Shown in pieces: positions 1 to 12,600 of a stretch of DNA of 64,000 bases (position 1 is its first letter; every line of letters starts with the position of its first letter). Both the position numbers and the translations under genes were made by a program. The DNA is from Anaeramoeba flamelloides. Taxonomy: Eukaryota; Metamonada; Anaeramoebidae. The notes beneath the pieces were generated by a model. That model did no database searches. It worked only from the letters and a program-made list of their open reading frames with translations, and was not told where the DNA came from. Where the stretch lies: NCBI GenBank assembly GCA_027625915.1, contig JANTQA010000015.1:3625001-3689000 (forward strand), in the 5' to 3' direction.

Positions 1-1226
1 CAATTAAAAACCTTGTTTCACTTTTTTTCCAGTTTCACTTTTTTACCACAAAAGTAAAATACTTCTTTTTTTGCTTTTATAGAAATGGAAATCTGAAGAT
101 CATAAAATTTCGAAACTTTGCCGAATAAAATCAAGAATTTCTCAAAATCTTTCCATAACAACCACAATACTCGTTTAAATTTTTAAGTAGTTCTTATCTC
201 TTTCTTCTCTGTAGTCATGAAAAAATTATTTACCTAAAATTTCACAAATAAAAATTTTATATTTAATAAAAAATAAATAGCTTATACATTTAATTGAGGA
301 CAAAATCTGTTTTTGTATTATGTGGATTTTTAAAAAGAACATTAAAAAGATAAATCAAATTCTCACAAGGAGTGGGGATTGGGAGATAATGGTACTTGGA
401 AATTATTTTGTCCAAATCTGTACAAAAGAATCTTTTCATAATTTTTGAACAAAATACCAGAGAAATGATGTCAATACACCTTCAATGCGCATTGTTATAA
501 TTCAATTGTAAGTGTTGTACATATAACTTATGTCTACTTTAGTAAACCATGTAGTACAAACTAAAAAAAGTCTTAATTTTTTGAGGAAACTTATTGTTGA
601 ACTGATCAAAGAAACCCTTAATAAACCCTAAGGAAAAATGGTACCGGTTTTGTAAAGTTCTATTACTTAATATTGAAATACCTAAAAAAAAAAATCAAAT
701 CTTAAATTTTGTCTCAAAAAATAGAGTTCATTCTTGAATAATTTTTGACGTTCTAAAAAGCAAAAAATTAAAAGAAACCTTCCTAGAAATTTTCAACAAA
801 TTTCCTTCCTCATTGAAAATTTACTGAAAACATCAATGAATTTACATTCAAAATTGATTTGAATTTAGGTTTACTATTTGATAGTTAATTATTTGTATAC
901 AAGAAGAAAAAAAATCATCATTTTATTTGAAACACTGAGTTTTCTATCATTGTATATGTATTTTTGTCAAACCAGAACTCTTTTTTTAAAAAAATAAAAA
1001 AACAGGTTGTAAAATTACTAATTCAAGTGGTTTTCTATTAGTTAAAAAAACTGTTTCACCTCGCTTTGTAAAAATCTCCATGATTGTGATTTGGTTATTA
1101 GTGTGACATTTTAGTCCTTATAAATATCTTTCTAAAGAGCTTTTGCATTCTGGGAACAAACTGGAATTGTAATAACAGATTTGTTATTCTGAAACCAGAA
1201 TGAAAAGACTGTCATTTTTTTAAATA
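1..1226. other. AT-rich upstream region, no gene seen
   Basis: I see no convincing gene, RNA gene or structured repeat here. It is AT-rich sequence with short A and T runs, upstream of the CAP-C/BTB gene, and presumably holds its promoter. An in-frame TAA at 1221 lies just before the ATG at 1227. Confidence 0.4.
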
Positions 1227-1465
1227 ATGATCCATACAAACTACCGAAGAATTTTTGTTGAAGGTTTTAAAAAAGGGGAAAGGGTAATTGACACAGAGAA
1301 GCCAAGGAATTCTGTCCAAGTCTCCAAGTGTTCTAATTTTAAGCTGACTATCAATGAAAAATTCAGCAATTTATTAATACTCTCGTGTTTGGATTGTACA
1401 ATTGAACTTTCGAATCTAATTGCAGGATGCGAAATGGTAAATTGCAAAAATCTAATAATCAAAAT
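1227..1465 (+). CDS. CAP-C/CARP-like + BTB protein, exon 1
   Basis: First exon of a two-exon gene, encoding about 80 residues. They resemble the start of the right-handed beta-helix found at the C-terminus of cyclase-associated protein (CAP_C/CARP), with repeated short strands such as VQVSKCSNFKLTI, LLILSCLDCTIEL and CEMVNCKNLIIK. The motif VNCKN matches the VNCKS of CAP. In CAP this fold binds actin monomers; here the fusion to BTB domains suggests a scaffold or adaptor role instead (inference). The ATG at 1227 is chosen because an in-frame stop lies two codons upstream. The exon ends at a good donor (AAAAT|GTAAAG). Joining to 8723 gives an unbroken KITGYSPNVVVD, which continues the CAP_C strand pattern exactly, so I am fairly sure of the join. 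Confidence 0.72.
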
Positions 1466-2411
1466 GTAAAGAATTTTTTTTTTTTTTTTTCTTTTCTTTT
1501 TGTTGTACGACAAAAATTCTTGCTCAACTTTCTTGTATTTGTTTTCTTGAAAAAAAAAATGAATGAAAAGAGTAAATTAAAACAATTTTCCTTTTTTTTC
1601 AAAACGATCTTTTTCTATTTGAAAAAAAAAACAGCAAATTTTGAAACTTCTTTTTGGTTCTTTTATTGATTCTAAAAAATTGACATTTTTTAGAATAACT
1701 TCAAAATTCTTTTGTGAAAAGACTCTATTTCGAAAAAAGAAATTCTTTAATATCGTTTGACTAATAAATGGAAAAAAAAATTTACTGATCTTTTTTTTTT
1801 TTTTTATTTCCATCCAACACCGTTATTGTTATGAATTAAAAAACAAAATGGAATGAAATCTTTATAAAACACTATATAAGGATTTCCAAAGATGAAAACG
1901 GATGGGGACAACTACAATTAAAATGTTCTTTTGGAATAAACATTCAAAATGTCTTTGAAGAATAAAGTGATAAAAATTTTTACAATCCTTTCCTTTTTTT
2001 GGGCAAAAAATCAATAAGAATTTCAAGATAAATTGATTATATTTGTGATCCCTATAAATTTGATTGGTACTTTTTTGTTGTGCTGTGTACTGCAATATAT
2101 TGAGTCTACGAAGAATCCTAAATGTTAATAATTTCAAAGAAGAGAAAAAAGGTGAAATTTTTTTGGATTTAAATTTCTAATACCAGCATTTGACAAATTT
2201 CAATGTAGTGATTCTAAAAGAGTAAGAGGATGGGAATTTTGACAACACATTGAAACACAAATGAAGAAAAAACAAAAAATTCCAGCAAAGAATAAATTGT
2301 TATCCATTTAAGAAAGAAATACTTTCCAACAATGGTTACACTTTTGTTATGTACAACTTAAGTTCTCTATCCTACTGTGATTTTAAATTAACTATTTTTC
2401 AAAAAATTTTA

Positions 2412-3092
2412 CAGTGCTTTCTACTTTTAAGGTACAAACTTTCAACTAAAATTTAAGACAGAAAAAATTTTCCAAATTATGACACAATAATTTGTAATTT
2501 TTTTTACTTCAATCTTTATTTTACTACAGTGATCAAAATAATGCGTGCACAACGACTATAATCGTGTTCTTCAAAATATTATCCGTGCTTTTTTCCATTC
2601 TTATACCAAGGCAACGCCCAATCTACTACTAAATAATATACCTAAGTACAAATCAATTTGAAAGTAAAGGTCTTGTTATTTTCAGTAAAATTTAAATTAT
2701 TCATGCAAATAGTTGAAAATTTTCCATAATATTCTCAATTTTTTTGAAATTTTTTGTTTTTTTGATGATTAAAATTTTCTCAAAAATTTACTCTATTTTT
2801 TAAGATAAATTTTCCAATTTGATCCATTCATTTTTAGAATTTCTTTTTAAATAATAGAACTTTAAGAAACCAATACCATATTTTTTTAGGGTTTATTATT
2901 GGTTTCTTTGATTGATTAATGTATAGGTCAACTATAACAAAAAAACACGAAAACGCTTTTTATTTTGAAACACACATTAAATTTTTTTGCACGCTTTAAT
3001 TTGGCTACAGTAGAATTTGAATTTTGTTCTTTAATTTTGAGATTTTTTTGTACCCTAATTCGAATTTAATACCATAAAAGCGGAACTTACTG
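2412..3092. mobile_element. MITE-A copy, interrupted by a mariner-type MITE
   Basis: A diverged MITE-A. The left part (2412-2526) begins CAGTGCTTTCTACTTTTAAG and the right part (3011-3092) ends AAAAGCGGAACTTACTG. The two halves are separated exactly at the central TA, where another element (2527-3010) has inserted. Confidence 0.65.
2527..3010. mobile_element. Tc1/mariner-type MITE nested in MITE-A
   Basis: A 484-bp element flanked by TA on both sides. The left end is CAGTGATCAAAATAATGCG; the right end, reverse complemented, is CTGTAGCCAAATTAAAGCG, an imperfect terminal inverted repeat that includes GCGTGCA on both sides. Removing it and one TA restores the usual MITE-A core TTTTACTAGAATTTGAA. 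It is too short to encode a transposase. Confidence 0.6.
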
Positions 3093-3428
3093 CGTGTAGA
3101 GGGTAAAGGATCTAGCCAGATCAGCGAAGCCCTTCCAAATTCAAGGAGTAAATTACTCTCTAAAAATGGTAATGCAAAAGAGGCCTTCTTTTGGATTTGT
3201 AGTTTTTTTAATTTTATCATTATTTGGATTCATTCTAAAATCTCTAATGATTAAATATATATATATACATTATAACTTGATAATTAATTTCGATCAATGA
3301 TCTTTTTATAATAATAATTAGATCATCAGTAAAGATCTTGAACATGTATTGCTTGTGATTTGCTTTTTTCTAGAAGAAAATGAGTAAAAAAAGTTTAATA
3401 ATACACAAGTGTAAATAGGAAATGTTGC

Positions 3429-3984
3429 AAAAAATAGAGTTTTTACAATTTTTGAGATAAATAAAGAGTCCCAGGAATTTTATCCAAATTTTGGTAATAG
3501 TAAACGAAATCCCCATTTTGATTTTTGAGCTCAAAAGGATTTTCAATATAAAATCGTTTGGTGAATACCAATACTTTGTTTGGAATTTATTTTTTTTTAA
3601 GGGATTGAAAGATTGGTATTTACCAAACGATTTTTTGATTTAAGGGACTAATCCCTATTAAATTTTTTTACCCAAATTATCTATAGATTGAGAAAATTTT
3701 TTACCAATTACTTAGATTTGAAAATTCCTGTTTATTTTCAATATTAAACATATTTCTATATAATAAATCCTTATTTTGAAATTGTTCTAAAAAAAAAATA
3801 ATAGAGACTAGTTCCTTAATAAAAATTAAAAAATTGAAAGATTGGTGTTCACCAAACGATTTTATATTGAAAATCCTTTTGAGCTCAAAAATCAAAATGG
3901 GGATTTCGTTTACTATTACCAAAATTTGGATAAAATTCCTGGGACTCTTTATTTATCTCAAAAATTGTAAAAACTCCATTTTTT
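3429..3984. repeat. Foldback element with ~145-bp near-identical arms
   Basis: The left arm (3429-3572) and right arm (3841-3984) are reverse complements with only about two visible differences. They would fold into a long stem. The loop carries a MITE-B copy (3644-3815). A more diverged relative lies at about 39071-39400. The near-identity suggests a recent origin. Confidence 0.8.
3644..3815. mobile_element. MITE-B copy (TTAA target, piggyBac-like)
   Basis: Flanked by TTAA at 3640-3643 and 3816-3819. The termini read GGGACTA inward from the left and TAGTTCC at the right, with an AT-rich core shared with the copies at 23680, 39908 and 49432. It sits in the loop of the foldback at 3429-3984. 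Confidence 0.65.
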
Positions 3985-4794
3985 TCCAACATTTATATTA
4001 CATTAGTATAATTAAAAAGAGGATCTTCCTGATAAACACCTAAAAAATCCCATTTTTTATTTGTTATTTCCAAAAAAACGTAAAAAATTTATTTTTAAAA
4101 GATCTTTATTAAAATTAATTTCAATATAACTATTTAAACTTTAAAAAAATAATATAAATCATTTTTTGATTCTTAATAATAATTATACTGATACTAGGGT
4201 TTTAAAACAATAAAATATTGTTATAATTGCCTTTTCTTGCATTGGGGATATTTAGAGACTAAACTCTCTCTGAAAATATTTTACGATCATACAGAAAAAA
4301 AAATTACCAATGATTTTCACTTCAAAAAAAAATGATAAAAAATCAAGATCAAAAAATTTGTTATCTTTATTAAAATAATTTTATACTATTAAAAATTCTT
4401 TTGTATCTTATGAACTTTTGCCTGTTTGTAATTGAAATTGGTCGTGTAACTCATTTTCTCCAAAAAAATGTGATTTTTTTTTTTTCATTTTTTGGGAAAT
4501 ATTTTCATGAACATATGCCGAAATATATGTAATATGTGTTGGTTTAACCAGTATTAATACCCTTTTATTTTAAATTAAAGTTTACAAAACATGCAATTAA
4601 CTATGATACTATTATAAAAAATACAAAAAAAAATTCCCCACTTATTTAGAAATCCTTTATATTTGGAAAAAGAAAATAGTAAATCATATCTAAATTGTAT
4701 GGTATTAATGTTTTTATATGTAATTGTATTTTAAGCAAATAAAACTCAAAAATAAAAATACTTTGTCAAAATTTTGAAACGAGAAAGAAAAAAA

Positions 4795-5115
4795 ATTGTT
4801 GAAATTTTACTAAAAATTATTGATTAGTCAAATGGCTAGATACCAACAACTAATCCTATCTGAGTTCCTCTATTTAAAAGAACTCAATTTTAACCTAATG
4901 ACAATCATTCGAAAAAAAATATTGATCGAATGAAACATGTTACATAGCTGGAAAGAAGGAAAACAAAACAAAAAAGATAAAAGACAAAAACAATAATAAA
5001 AATGATTTGAATATTTTCAGATATTGAAAAATAAAAATTATTTTCAAATTAAATAAAATTGTTCTATTGTTATTCTTTAAATTATTTTTTTTTGTCTCCA
5101 AAATTTTTGAATCTA
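4795..5115. repeat. Diverged direct repeat, copy 1
   Basis: Shares order and many words with 6645-6925, for example CAACTAATCCTATCTGAGTT against CAACTAATTTTATTTGAGTT, followed by TTTAACCTAAT and GATCGAA. It is an old duplication inside the large intron. Its nature is unknown. Confidence 0.5.
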
Positions 5116-6644
5116 GTTTATATAAATTTTGCACCCTAATAACATTTTTCTTTTACTTTTATTTCCAAGTCTGCTTTTCATTTAAATATCATCCACTATC
5201 AGATGGGTATAAAGAAAAAAAGAAGAAAAATTTAAAAAATACACTTAAAAAATGAAATTAAATGATTTTTTTTTTTATTAAGAAAAAAAAGAGTTTATCT
5301 TCCCATTAACCTCACCTTTATATAATCTCAACTTGATACTTTGAATTAAATTATTCATAATTTTCAGGTTAAATAGATTTCATTTTTAAAATGAAGACAT
5401 CGTTTAAATCTTTATTATTATTAATTTTATTCATGAGACTCTTTTTTTTGAATTCTATACACTTGAATATTGATGGATTTTAATATTATGGATTGGAAAG
5501 CGAAACAAAAATTGGTAAAATTGTTTCTCTAAAAAAGGAATGTCAAATTTTGTTGTGTTTTCAGTTGGGCATTATTTTTTTGGAGAAAAAAATATTTATT
5601 ATTATTATTGATGGAAGAAGTGTAAATTACACTCTAGATGTCCTTTTACTTAAATTTCCTAAAAGGTAATTTAAGCGTAAAATCATGGATTTCACGATTG
5701 TTCAAGGTAGAGACACACCCAAATTTTTTTATGTTTAAAAAGCAAAAGCAAAAAATTGAAAAGAAAAAAAGAAAAAGAGAAAAAAAAATTGAAATGTAAG
5801 AAAAAGAGTTTATAAGAAGCAATTGGTAAAAAAACAAAATAACAAAAAAACCAATGCTATCTTTAATTAAGGACCCCCAAAATCATAATCCACAATACTT
5901 TTGGTTGATTTAATAATTTGATAATTGATCATAAATTTTCACTTGGGGATCGTTTATTAATTGTTGTAATTTCTTTTTTTTTTTAATCTGATTTGCTTTA
6001 AACCTTTGGTCATTTTTAGCTTTTGCCTTTTCGGTTTTTATTTTTAAGTTACTCAGACTTTCATGTTTCAGTGTCACAATATTAGCAAGTAGTAACTTGA
6101 TCTTTTCCCGTTGTAACTCTTCTTCCCAATATAAAGAAGATCAGTTCTGGGTAAAAATGGAAAAAAATCAAAAATATATATTATTATTTTCTTAAAGAAA
6201 CTGAGGAAATTTCTAGTTATGAATAATTTCTTGATCTTTTTAACTCTTCAAGAAGCAAAGTAAAATGGGCGAATTGACTTTTATAATTACTAATAATTTA
6301 TTCTCAAAAATATACACTTTATTTCGTAAAGACTTGCCTGAAAAGTATAAGATTAGTAACGATTTCTTTCCCCTTTTTGGTCTTCATATAAACCCCAATT
6401 CAAAATTTTTAACACACCAAAATTCGATTTGTGAAAAAAAAAAAACTTATTTAATCAATTCAAGAAGATTTACCAAATTAGAACCATTCACTAATTGAAA
6501 TGTTAACACTTTTTTATAAATTACAATACTCACAAAACAATAAACAAATAATTATCAATACAAATAAATCGTGGGTGTGTTAAAAATTTTAGAGAGAACA
6601 AAACAAAAAAATACATTAGCAAATTTGTTTAAATTCTATTAGGA

Positions 6645-6925
6645 ATATTGATCGATCAAAAGCTAGAGACTACCAACTAATTTTATTTGAGTTCTTCTAT
6701 TTGGAACAACTTGACTTTAACCTAATATCAATTGTTCAAAAAAATTTTGATCGAACGAAATAAGTTACGTAATTCAAACAATGAAATGAAAACATTAACT
6801 AAAAGATGAAAAAATGATTTTCATATTTTACAAAAATCAAAATTATTTCCAATTTCAATGAAATAGTATTAATATGATTGTTTGGAACGTTTTAGCCATG
6901 TGGAAAATTTTGAATTATAGTTTTT
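6645..6925. repeat. Diverged direct repeat, copy 2
   Basis: Partner of the copy at 4795-5115, in the same orientation, with clear but imperfect similarity along about 280 bp. It ends just before a (TA)n tract. Confidence 0.5.
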
Positions 6926-7699
6926 ATATTTATATATATATATATATATTCACAGAGTTATCTGGATCAAAGATGATGCAATCCGAGAAAATTACTTATC
7001 TCCACTCTTGCACTCCCCATTAAAAACGTATTTTTTGAGAAGTGTTTACTTTCTCTATTTATAAGCCCTATTTAATTTTATTTAGAATTCGTGAGTCACT
7101 TCTTATTGGCCACTTTGATCTAAAAAAAAATCACTTTAATACAAAGTTCTGACGCAGATTTGCTTTGGGGTTTCATTACACTCAAAATAAAATAAACAAA
7201 TCTTTACATAAAAAAAGGAAATTATTCTACTTCTTTTCAGAACCCTTATTGTTTGAATTTTTTCCTGTGAATTTATGATTATTAAATTGTATTGTCTGAA
7301 TTTATTTGTGTTGGTACATTTAGAAATAATTTGTGATATACTAAGGATTTATTGAGATATATTCTGTTTTTTAAGACCCTAGTTATTAAACTTGATAACT
7401 CCCCTTTTCATGGGTTGTTAACCAAAAATTAATTTAGTTAATTTTAATTACAAGAACAATAAATAAAAATGTTAACCTATTTATAATAATGGGGTGTATG
7501 ATTTGTTTTTAAATGGAATTAAACACTTATCAAAATGAATTATTATTATTTTTTTTTCACCCTCTAACTAGAAACTTTAATTTACACTTAAAATAAATGG
7601 ATTCTATCAATAAAAACATTTTATTGGTTTTCAGTGCTTTATATTTTTTTTTTTATAGTGAATAACCCATTAAGTAAAATTTATTTTTAACAGTACAAA

Positions 7700-7960
7700 T
7701 ATCGGTTCTTATTCTTCCGAGAGTTCATGAATATCCAAGGTAATTTTGCAAGAGTCGATTGGTTATCTTAGTTATTTTGTGAAGAATATCTTGCGTGTCA
7801 TTGTAATCTAATGTCTCGAGCATGCTCTCAACATAGATTACAACGACCTTAGATATTCTTCACAAAATAACTAAGATAACCAATTTCGAGTGTTATATTA
7901 TGAGGGATATTCACTGACAGTCGAGAAGATATAATTTACGATATTCAGTTGATTTACCAC
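7700..7960. repeat. Long hairpin (foldback), ~120-bp arms
   Basis: The core arms are a perfect 30-base inverted repeat starting GGTTATCTTAGTTATTTTG near 7760 and mirrored near 7850-7883. Imperfect pairing continues inward to a GAGCATGCTC tip near 7818-7828 and outward to TGAATATCC on the left and GGATATTCA on the right. It lies inside the large intron on its sense strand, so it would be transcribed. It could be a MITE relic or a small-RNA hairpin. Confidence 0.7.
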
Positions 7961-8722
7961 GAACTTCAAAATACAAAACAAAACAAAATAAAATAAAACA
8001 CAAACTAACAACAAAGTAAAACAAAAAAAATTATTAAAGGATTTGTTTTTTCCCATTTCATTTTTCTTTTCAGTTTCTCATTATCTCTATCCCCAAAAAA
8101 CTTTTCTCTTCAATTCAATTACTTTTTTGGACATTTTGTTTTCTTTTGACTTTTTTTGATGATTATTTTGTCAAACTCAAATGATCAGCTTTTATGTCTT
8201 CCATTAAAACACTATGGGTTCTTCAAATACCCACTAATTTGGTTTCTTCTTCAAAATTTATTTTCCTTTTCAATACATTTTTAACTAATAAGTAAAAAAA
8301 AGATAAGTTAAAAAAAAATGATCTTTCAAAAATATCTCGTGAATAACTTCCAATAAAAACCAAAAAATTTTCAAAAAACACTGAGTTGGAGCTTTTCTCA
8401 AAGCTTTTAGAACATTAAAATGAATTGATCATTTTTGATCAAGATATTAGCATTTTTGTAGCTAAAAATTTTTTTGATCAATAATCAATGAGAGGTTTCT
8501 ACTCATTGAATCTCGTTAAAAGTTGCTCAATTTTTTCAAAATATTCCCCTATAATCCCCAAAAAATAACCAAAAAGAAAAATCAGAAAAAAAGTAAAGAA
8601 ACGTATATCTTCATTATTAACAATAAACCAACACCATTAATTTAATGAATTTTTTTTTTTTTTTTCACAATATCTAAAATCAATTTCTCTAAATTTTAAT
8701 ACAAATGTTAAATATTCAATAG

Positions 8723-9611
8723 TACTGGCTACTCACCAAATGTTGTTGTTGATCTTTGTGAAGGAGTTTTAATTCAAATATCAAATAAATGCGAAAATAT
8801 CCAGATTTATACCTCCAAAACTTCCAACATTTGTGTCCAGAAATATGAGCAATCTTCATTAAAACTCTATATACCAGTTCGATTTATGAGTAAAATTTCA
8901 AAAGAAAACAAGTTGATCAACACACCTTGTGATATTGCGCGTGGTGTTGGACAAGATCTTTTAGATTTATATACTTCTCAAGAGATTACTGATATGGAAG
9001 TATCCTCAATGGATAAAACATTTAAGGTCCATTCTGATATACTCCAAATTCGTCTAGGTAAAATTGACGAACAAACTCTCTTGTTTTTAGAACGTTTCCA
9101 TTCATCAAATGTGGATTCCTTTTTAAAATGGGTCTACTCTGGGCTTGTTACAAATATTAACCATATTACAGAAATTTTAAATCAAATTGGATTTTCAGAA
9201 GAACAAATTAAAGAAAAAACTGGGAACGAAGGTTTAATAAAAGATTTGAAATGTGACTGGGCCAACTCAGAATTTAAGAACTTCACCTTGAAACTTGGAA
9301 ATGACGAAATCAAATGCCACAAAGGAATTTTAATTGCACGTTCTAAATTATATTTTAATATGTTTTTAAGTATTAATGATCAACCTACAGAAATTTCTGA
9401 TTATTCTGGCAGAAACAAAAAATCAATAAAAATACTCTTAGAATATTTTTATACTGATCTCATTACTACAGACGGTGATTGGAATTTTGATGAAGTTTAT
9501 GATGATCTTTATGATGCAAGCGATTTTTTTCAACTTTCAATAAATTCGAACTTTGAATATCAATTGGAATTATTGAAAGAAGAACATGAAAAAAAAAGTA
9601 AAAAAAAATAA
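8723..9611 (+). CDS. CAP-C/CARP-like + BTB protein, exon 2
   Basis: Second exon, about 295 residues. Residues 1-55 finish the CAP_C-like beta-helix (VLIQISNKCENIQIYTSK, then SSLKLYIPVRF). Two BTB/POZ-type segments follow. The first, at about 8985-9190, has DMEVSSMDKTFKVHSDILQIR and ends FLKWVYSGLV. The second, at about 9260-9560, has NFTLKLGNDEIKCHKGILIARS and ends LLEYFYTDLI. In BTB proteins the H-x-x-IL and YTG/YTD positions belong to the fold that makes dimers or binds cullin-3, so an adaptor role is likely. The reading frame is open upstream of the internal ATG at 8886 as far as the acceptor AATAG at 8722, so that ATG is probably not the true start. The protein ends in a Lys-rich tail before TAA. 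The specific partner is unknown. Confidence 0.82.
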
Positions 9612-12600
9612 ATATCATAATCTATTGCTAATTTATTCATTTAAAACATTTATTTTAATTGAAAATAGTAAATTAACAGGCTCTTGGTTTGTTTTTTCTA
9701 TTTAAATTACTTCTGAACAGGCAAAATATCAAAATAATTTCTAATTCAAAAAATAACTGAAAAGCAATAAAATGCCAATATTATCTCTTCTATTAAAACC
9801 TTTATGAACCATCAAAAAAATAAATTATATATTTATTTAGTTTTTTTTTATTCAATACATTTTTTTTTGTACAAATTTTGAAAATGAAAATATTTGTCTG
9901 ATTTGGGGATTTATTCTAAAAGAAAAATTTTTAACACTTAGAAAAAAAGAATTTGAAAATCATCTTAAGGAAAAGAATATTAAACTACCTTGATTTTACA
10001 TTTTGATCATATTAAATTTAACATAAGAAACTATTTATATTTTTTCAAATGGTATGGCTTAAATTGAATCTCATGAACAAATTCCTTAAATAGGTTTTCC
10101 ATTTTCAGAGTTTTTATATTAAACACAAGATGGCAAATGTTTATTCAAGTTTTCAAAGGGGTTTCATTCGAAAAATAGAGAATTTATGAAAATAAAAGAA
10201 GAATTTTTATTGTTTTCATCATAAAAAAACGTGAAATGTGAATTATCGTAAATCTTTTTTGATCTCTTGTTAAAATTATCTGACTCTTCTCTTGTAAAAG
10301 ATAACTGAAATAGTAATATTTTATTCATTCACTTTTAGTGAAAATTCAATATAATTATTATTAATCAAGAAAGAAAATCTTTTAAAAGACATTAAGTAAT
10401 CGATAGATAAAAAAAAAATCTTAGATTATATTTAAACACAAATTCAAATTAAAAACATTACAGCATTTTGCAATTTATAAACCCAAGTAAAAATCTGATT
10501 ACTGAAAGGTCAAACTCGCTTTTTATGATATTTTTCGAAATGGAAGTTTTGTTTTTAAAATTATGATATCATTTTTTCTTATTTTTGGAAAAGTCCAAAA
10601 TCCAACAAAATTAAAAATTCAAAATATTTCTTGACTGTTTTATTTCAAAAAAAATAATTTTCATAGAAAGAATACAGAAATATGAATTTCTGTTAAGGAA
10701 ATATATAAAAAAATTCTTTAAAAATAAAATCACAAAGTATTAAAATAATTCAACATAAAAAATCCATTTCAATAAAAAAAAAAAAAAATAATTATTATAA
10801 AATTCAAAAAAAAATAAAATTTGTTTATTCAAAAAAAAGTTCAAAAGTAATTGTTTCCTTTTATTAAACAAAAAATATGAGAAAAACAATCAATCATAAA
10901 ATTAAAATTTCCCCTAAAATACTTTGATAAAAGTTGGAAATTTCAACTTTTTAAGGAAAGAAATACAAATTTGATTTTTTATCATCAATAATTAATTACC
11001 TAATCTTATTTTTTTTTCAATAAATTATGAAGAACACAATAATTAAACGTATCAATAGATTTTTATTATTATTTCTCAATTTTTTAAATACTTTCAAACA
11101 AATATTAATTAAAATAAATAATTTGAATCCAAAAAACAATTTTAAATTATTCAATAACTGATTTTTTTCAACGAAAATTGCCTTTTAAATTCATAAAATT
11201 TGAAATAGAATATTACCTAATATATTTAACCCAAAGAAATTTTAAATACATTATTGTATTATAAAATAAATGATCAATTTTTTTAGATCTTCAAGAATTC
11301 ATTATTTGATTGATTTTTATTAGATTTTTATAATAAGATTGTATTTTCGATGTTATTTGTTAGTATAACCCTTGTAAATTACTAAAAGTGAGATTTCTTC
11401 AAAAAAAAATGTTTTGGTAATATTGCTTTTTCTTTTTCTCTACAAAAATTTTAACTATGTGGATCAGGAACTTTTGACTGATTTTAGAATTGGGTAAAAT
11501 GAAATTTTTTTTGAAAAATGAAATATTCATTTCTCGAAAGTAGAGAAATGAAGTTGATTATCGGGTTTAATCCTACCTTTATATAAATAATTATACTGTT
11601 GCCCTAGCGAAAAAAAAAATTTAATAATTATTCGTCCCTAAAAATCTACAATCTTGTATATTATAAAGTTTTCTAAAAATTGGAGAAATTATTTTTTTAG
11701 TACTTTCTCTCAATTTATCTCACTGGCCTTGATCATCAAATTAAAATAAAAAATTAAAAAAAAATATTTAAATATTGTATTGCTTATAATTTAAAAGAAG
11801 GTAATAATAAGTATCTTTTCTGAGTGAAAAATCAGACCAAAATCTTGCACTAGTGATAAAAAAAATTGATTATTATTACCTACTAGTTGAGAAAGTTAAT
11901 TTAATGTTTTACTAATTCTTAATTAGTTTTCGAGGTGTATTGAAAATAAGAAACTTTGGAATTATCATTAAAATGAAGTTTTTTAAGTTTTATAATAAAT
12001 CAATTTTTTAATCAGGGTTATTATAGGTATTATATCGCTTTATAAAAAGTGTTTTTTAATCAAAAATACTTTGCTATTTTTAAAAATTAACTTTTTCATC
12101 ACAATTTATTTTGGTTGACTATAAGGTTTGATTAAAGTGAGTACTTTTATAAGTGATTGATCTTTGAAAAAAAAAAAGTTTTTATTTTTAAAAAAAAATA
12201 AATTTAAAAATAAAATTTTCAGTACGTTTTTTTTTTAAAGTGTTAAATATAAAGAATCCAAATAATCCAAATTTCATAATAAATGATCAAATTTTTATTT
12301 TTACTTTTTTTTATTTCTTTTTCTTTTATTTTTAGATGAAAAATAAATATTTCTAGTGTAGAGTACTGATAGTAAAATAGTAATTTTTTTATTATAATAG
12401 ATAACTTCAATTTAGAAAAATATTTATTTTCAAAATTTGATTTTTAATTGGCCAATGATTTTGAAATAATTTTGAGTTTAAAAATAAATTAAATTATTCA
12501 AGTTTTTTGAAGATTCAAGAAGTATCAACAATTCAAAGGTATATAAGCTTTGGTAATTTATTTTTTATTATTGCTGGGTGATTTTTTTTTGGAAAGCTGA

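Larger units (their letters stand above)
1466..8722 (+). other. 7.26-kb intron of the CAP-C/BTB gene
   Basis: Begins GTAAAG and ends ATTCAATAG. Its length is far above the 33-71 bp introns seen in SMC5 and msrB. It holds a nested MITE pair (2412-3092), a foldback element carrying a MITE-B (3429-3984), a diverged direct repeat (about 4795-5115 and 6645-6925), a (TA)n tract near 6930-6950, and a long hairpin (about 7700-7960). I see no gene inside it. A short open stretch near 6958-7050 looks weakly coding but has no partner exon. Confidence 0.65.

Noticed and set aside
2527-2660. Coding-like peptides (VHNDYNRVLQNIIRAFF in one frame, DQNNACTTTIIVFFKILS in another) after an apparent acceptor ACTACAG
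   Set aside because: Both frames lie at the terminus of the nested mariner-type MITE. The 'acceptor' is the TACAG element end, and the element is too short to encode a protein.
3005-3220. Minus-strand 71-codon open frame
   Set aside because: It overlaps the right half of a MITE-A and has no domain or splice support.
6958-7050. Open stretch IWIKDDAIRENYLSPLLHS after TTCACAG inside the large intron
   Set aside because: Looks weakly coding, but there is no partner exon on the same strand, and including it would break the well-supported CAP-C join.
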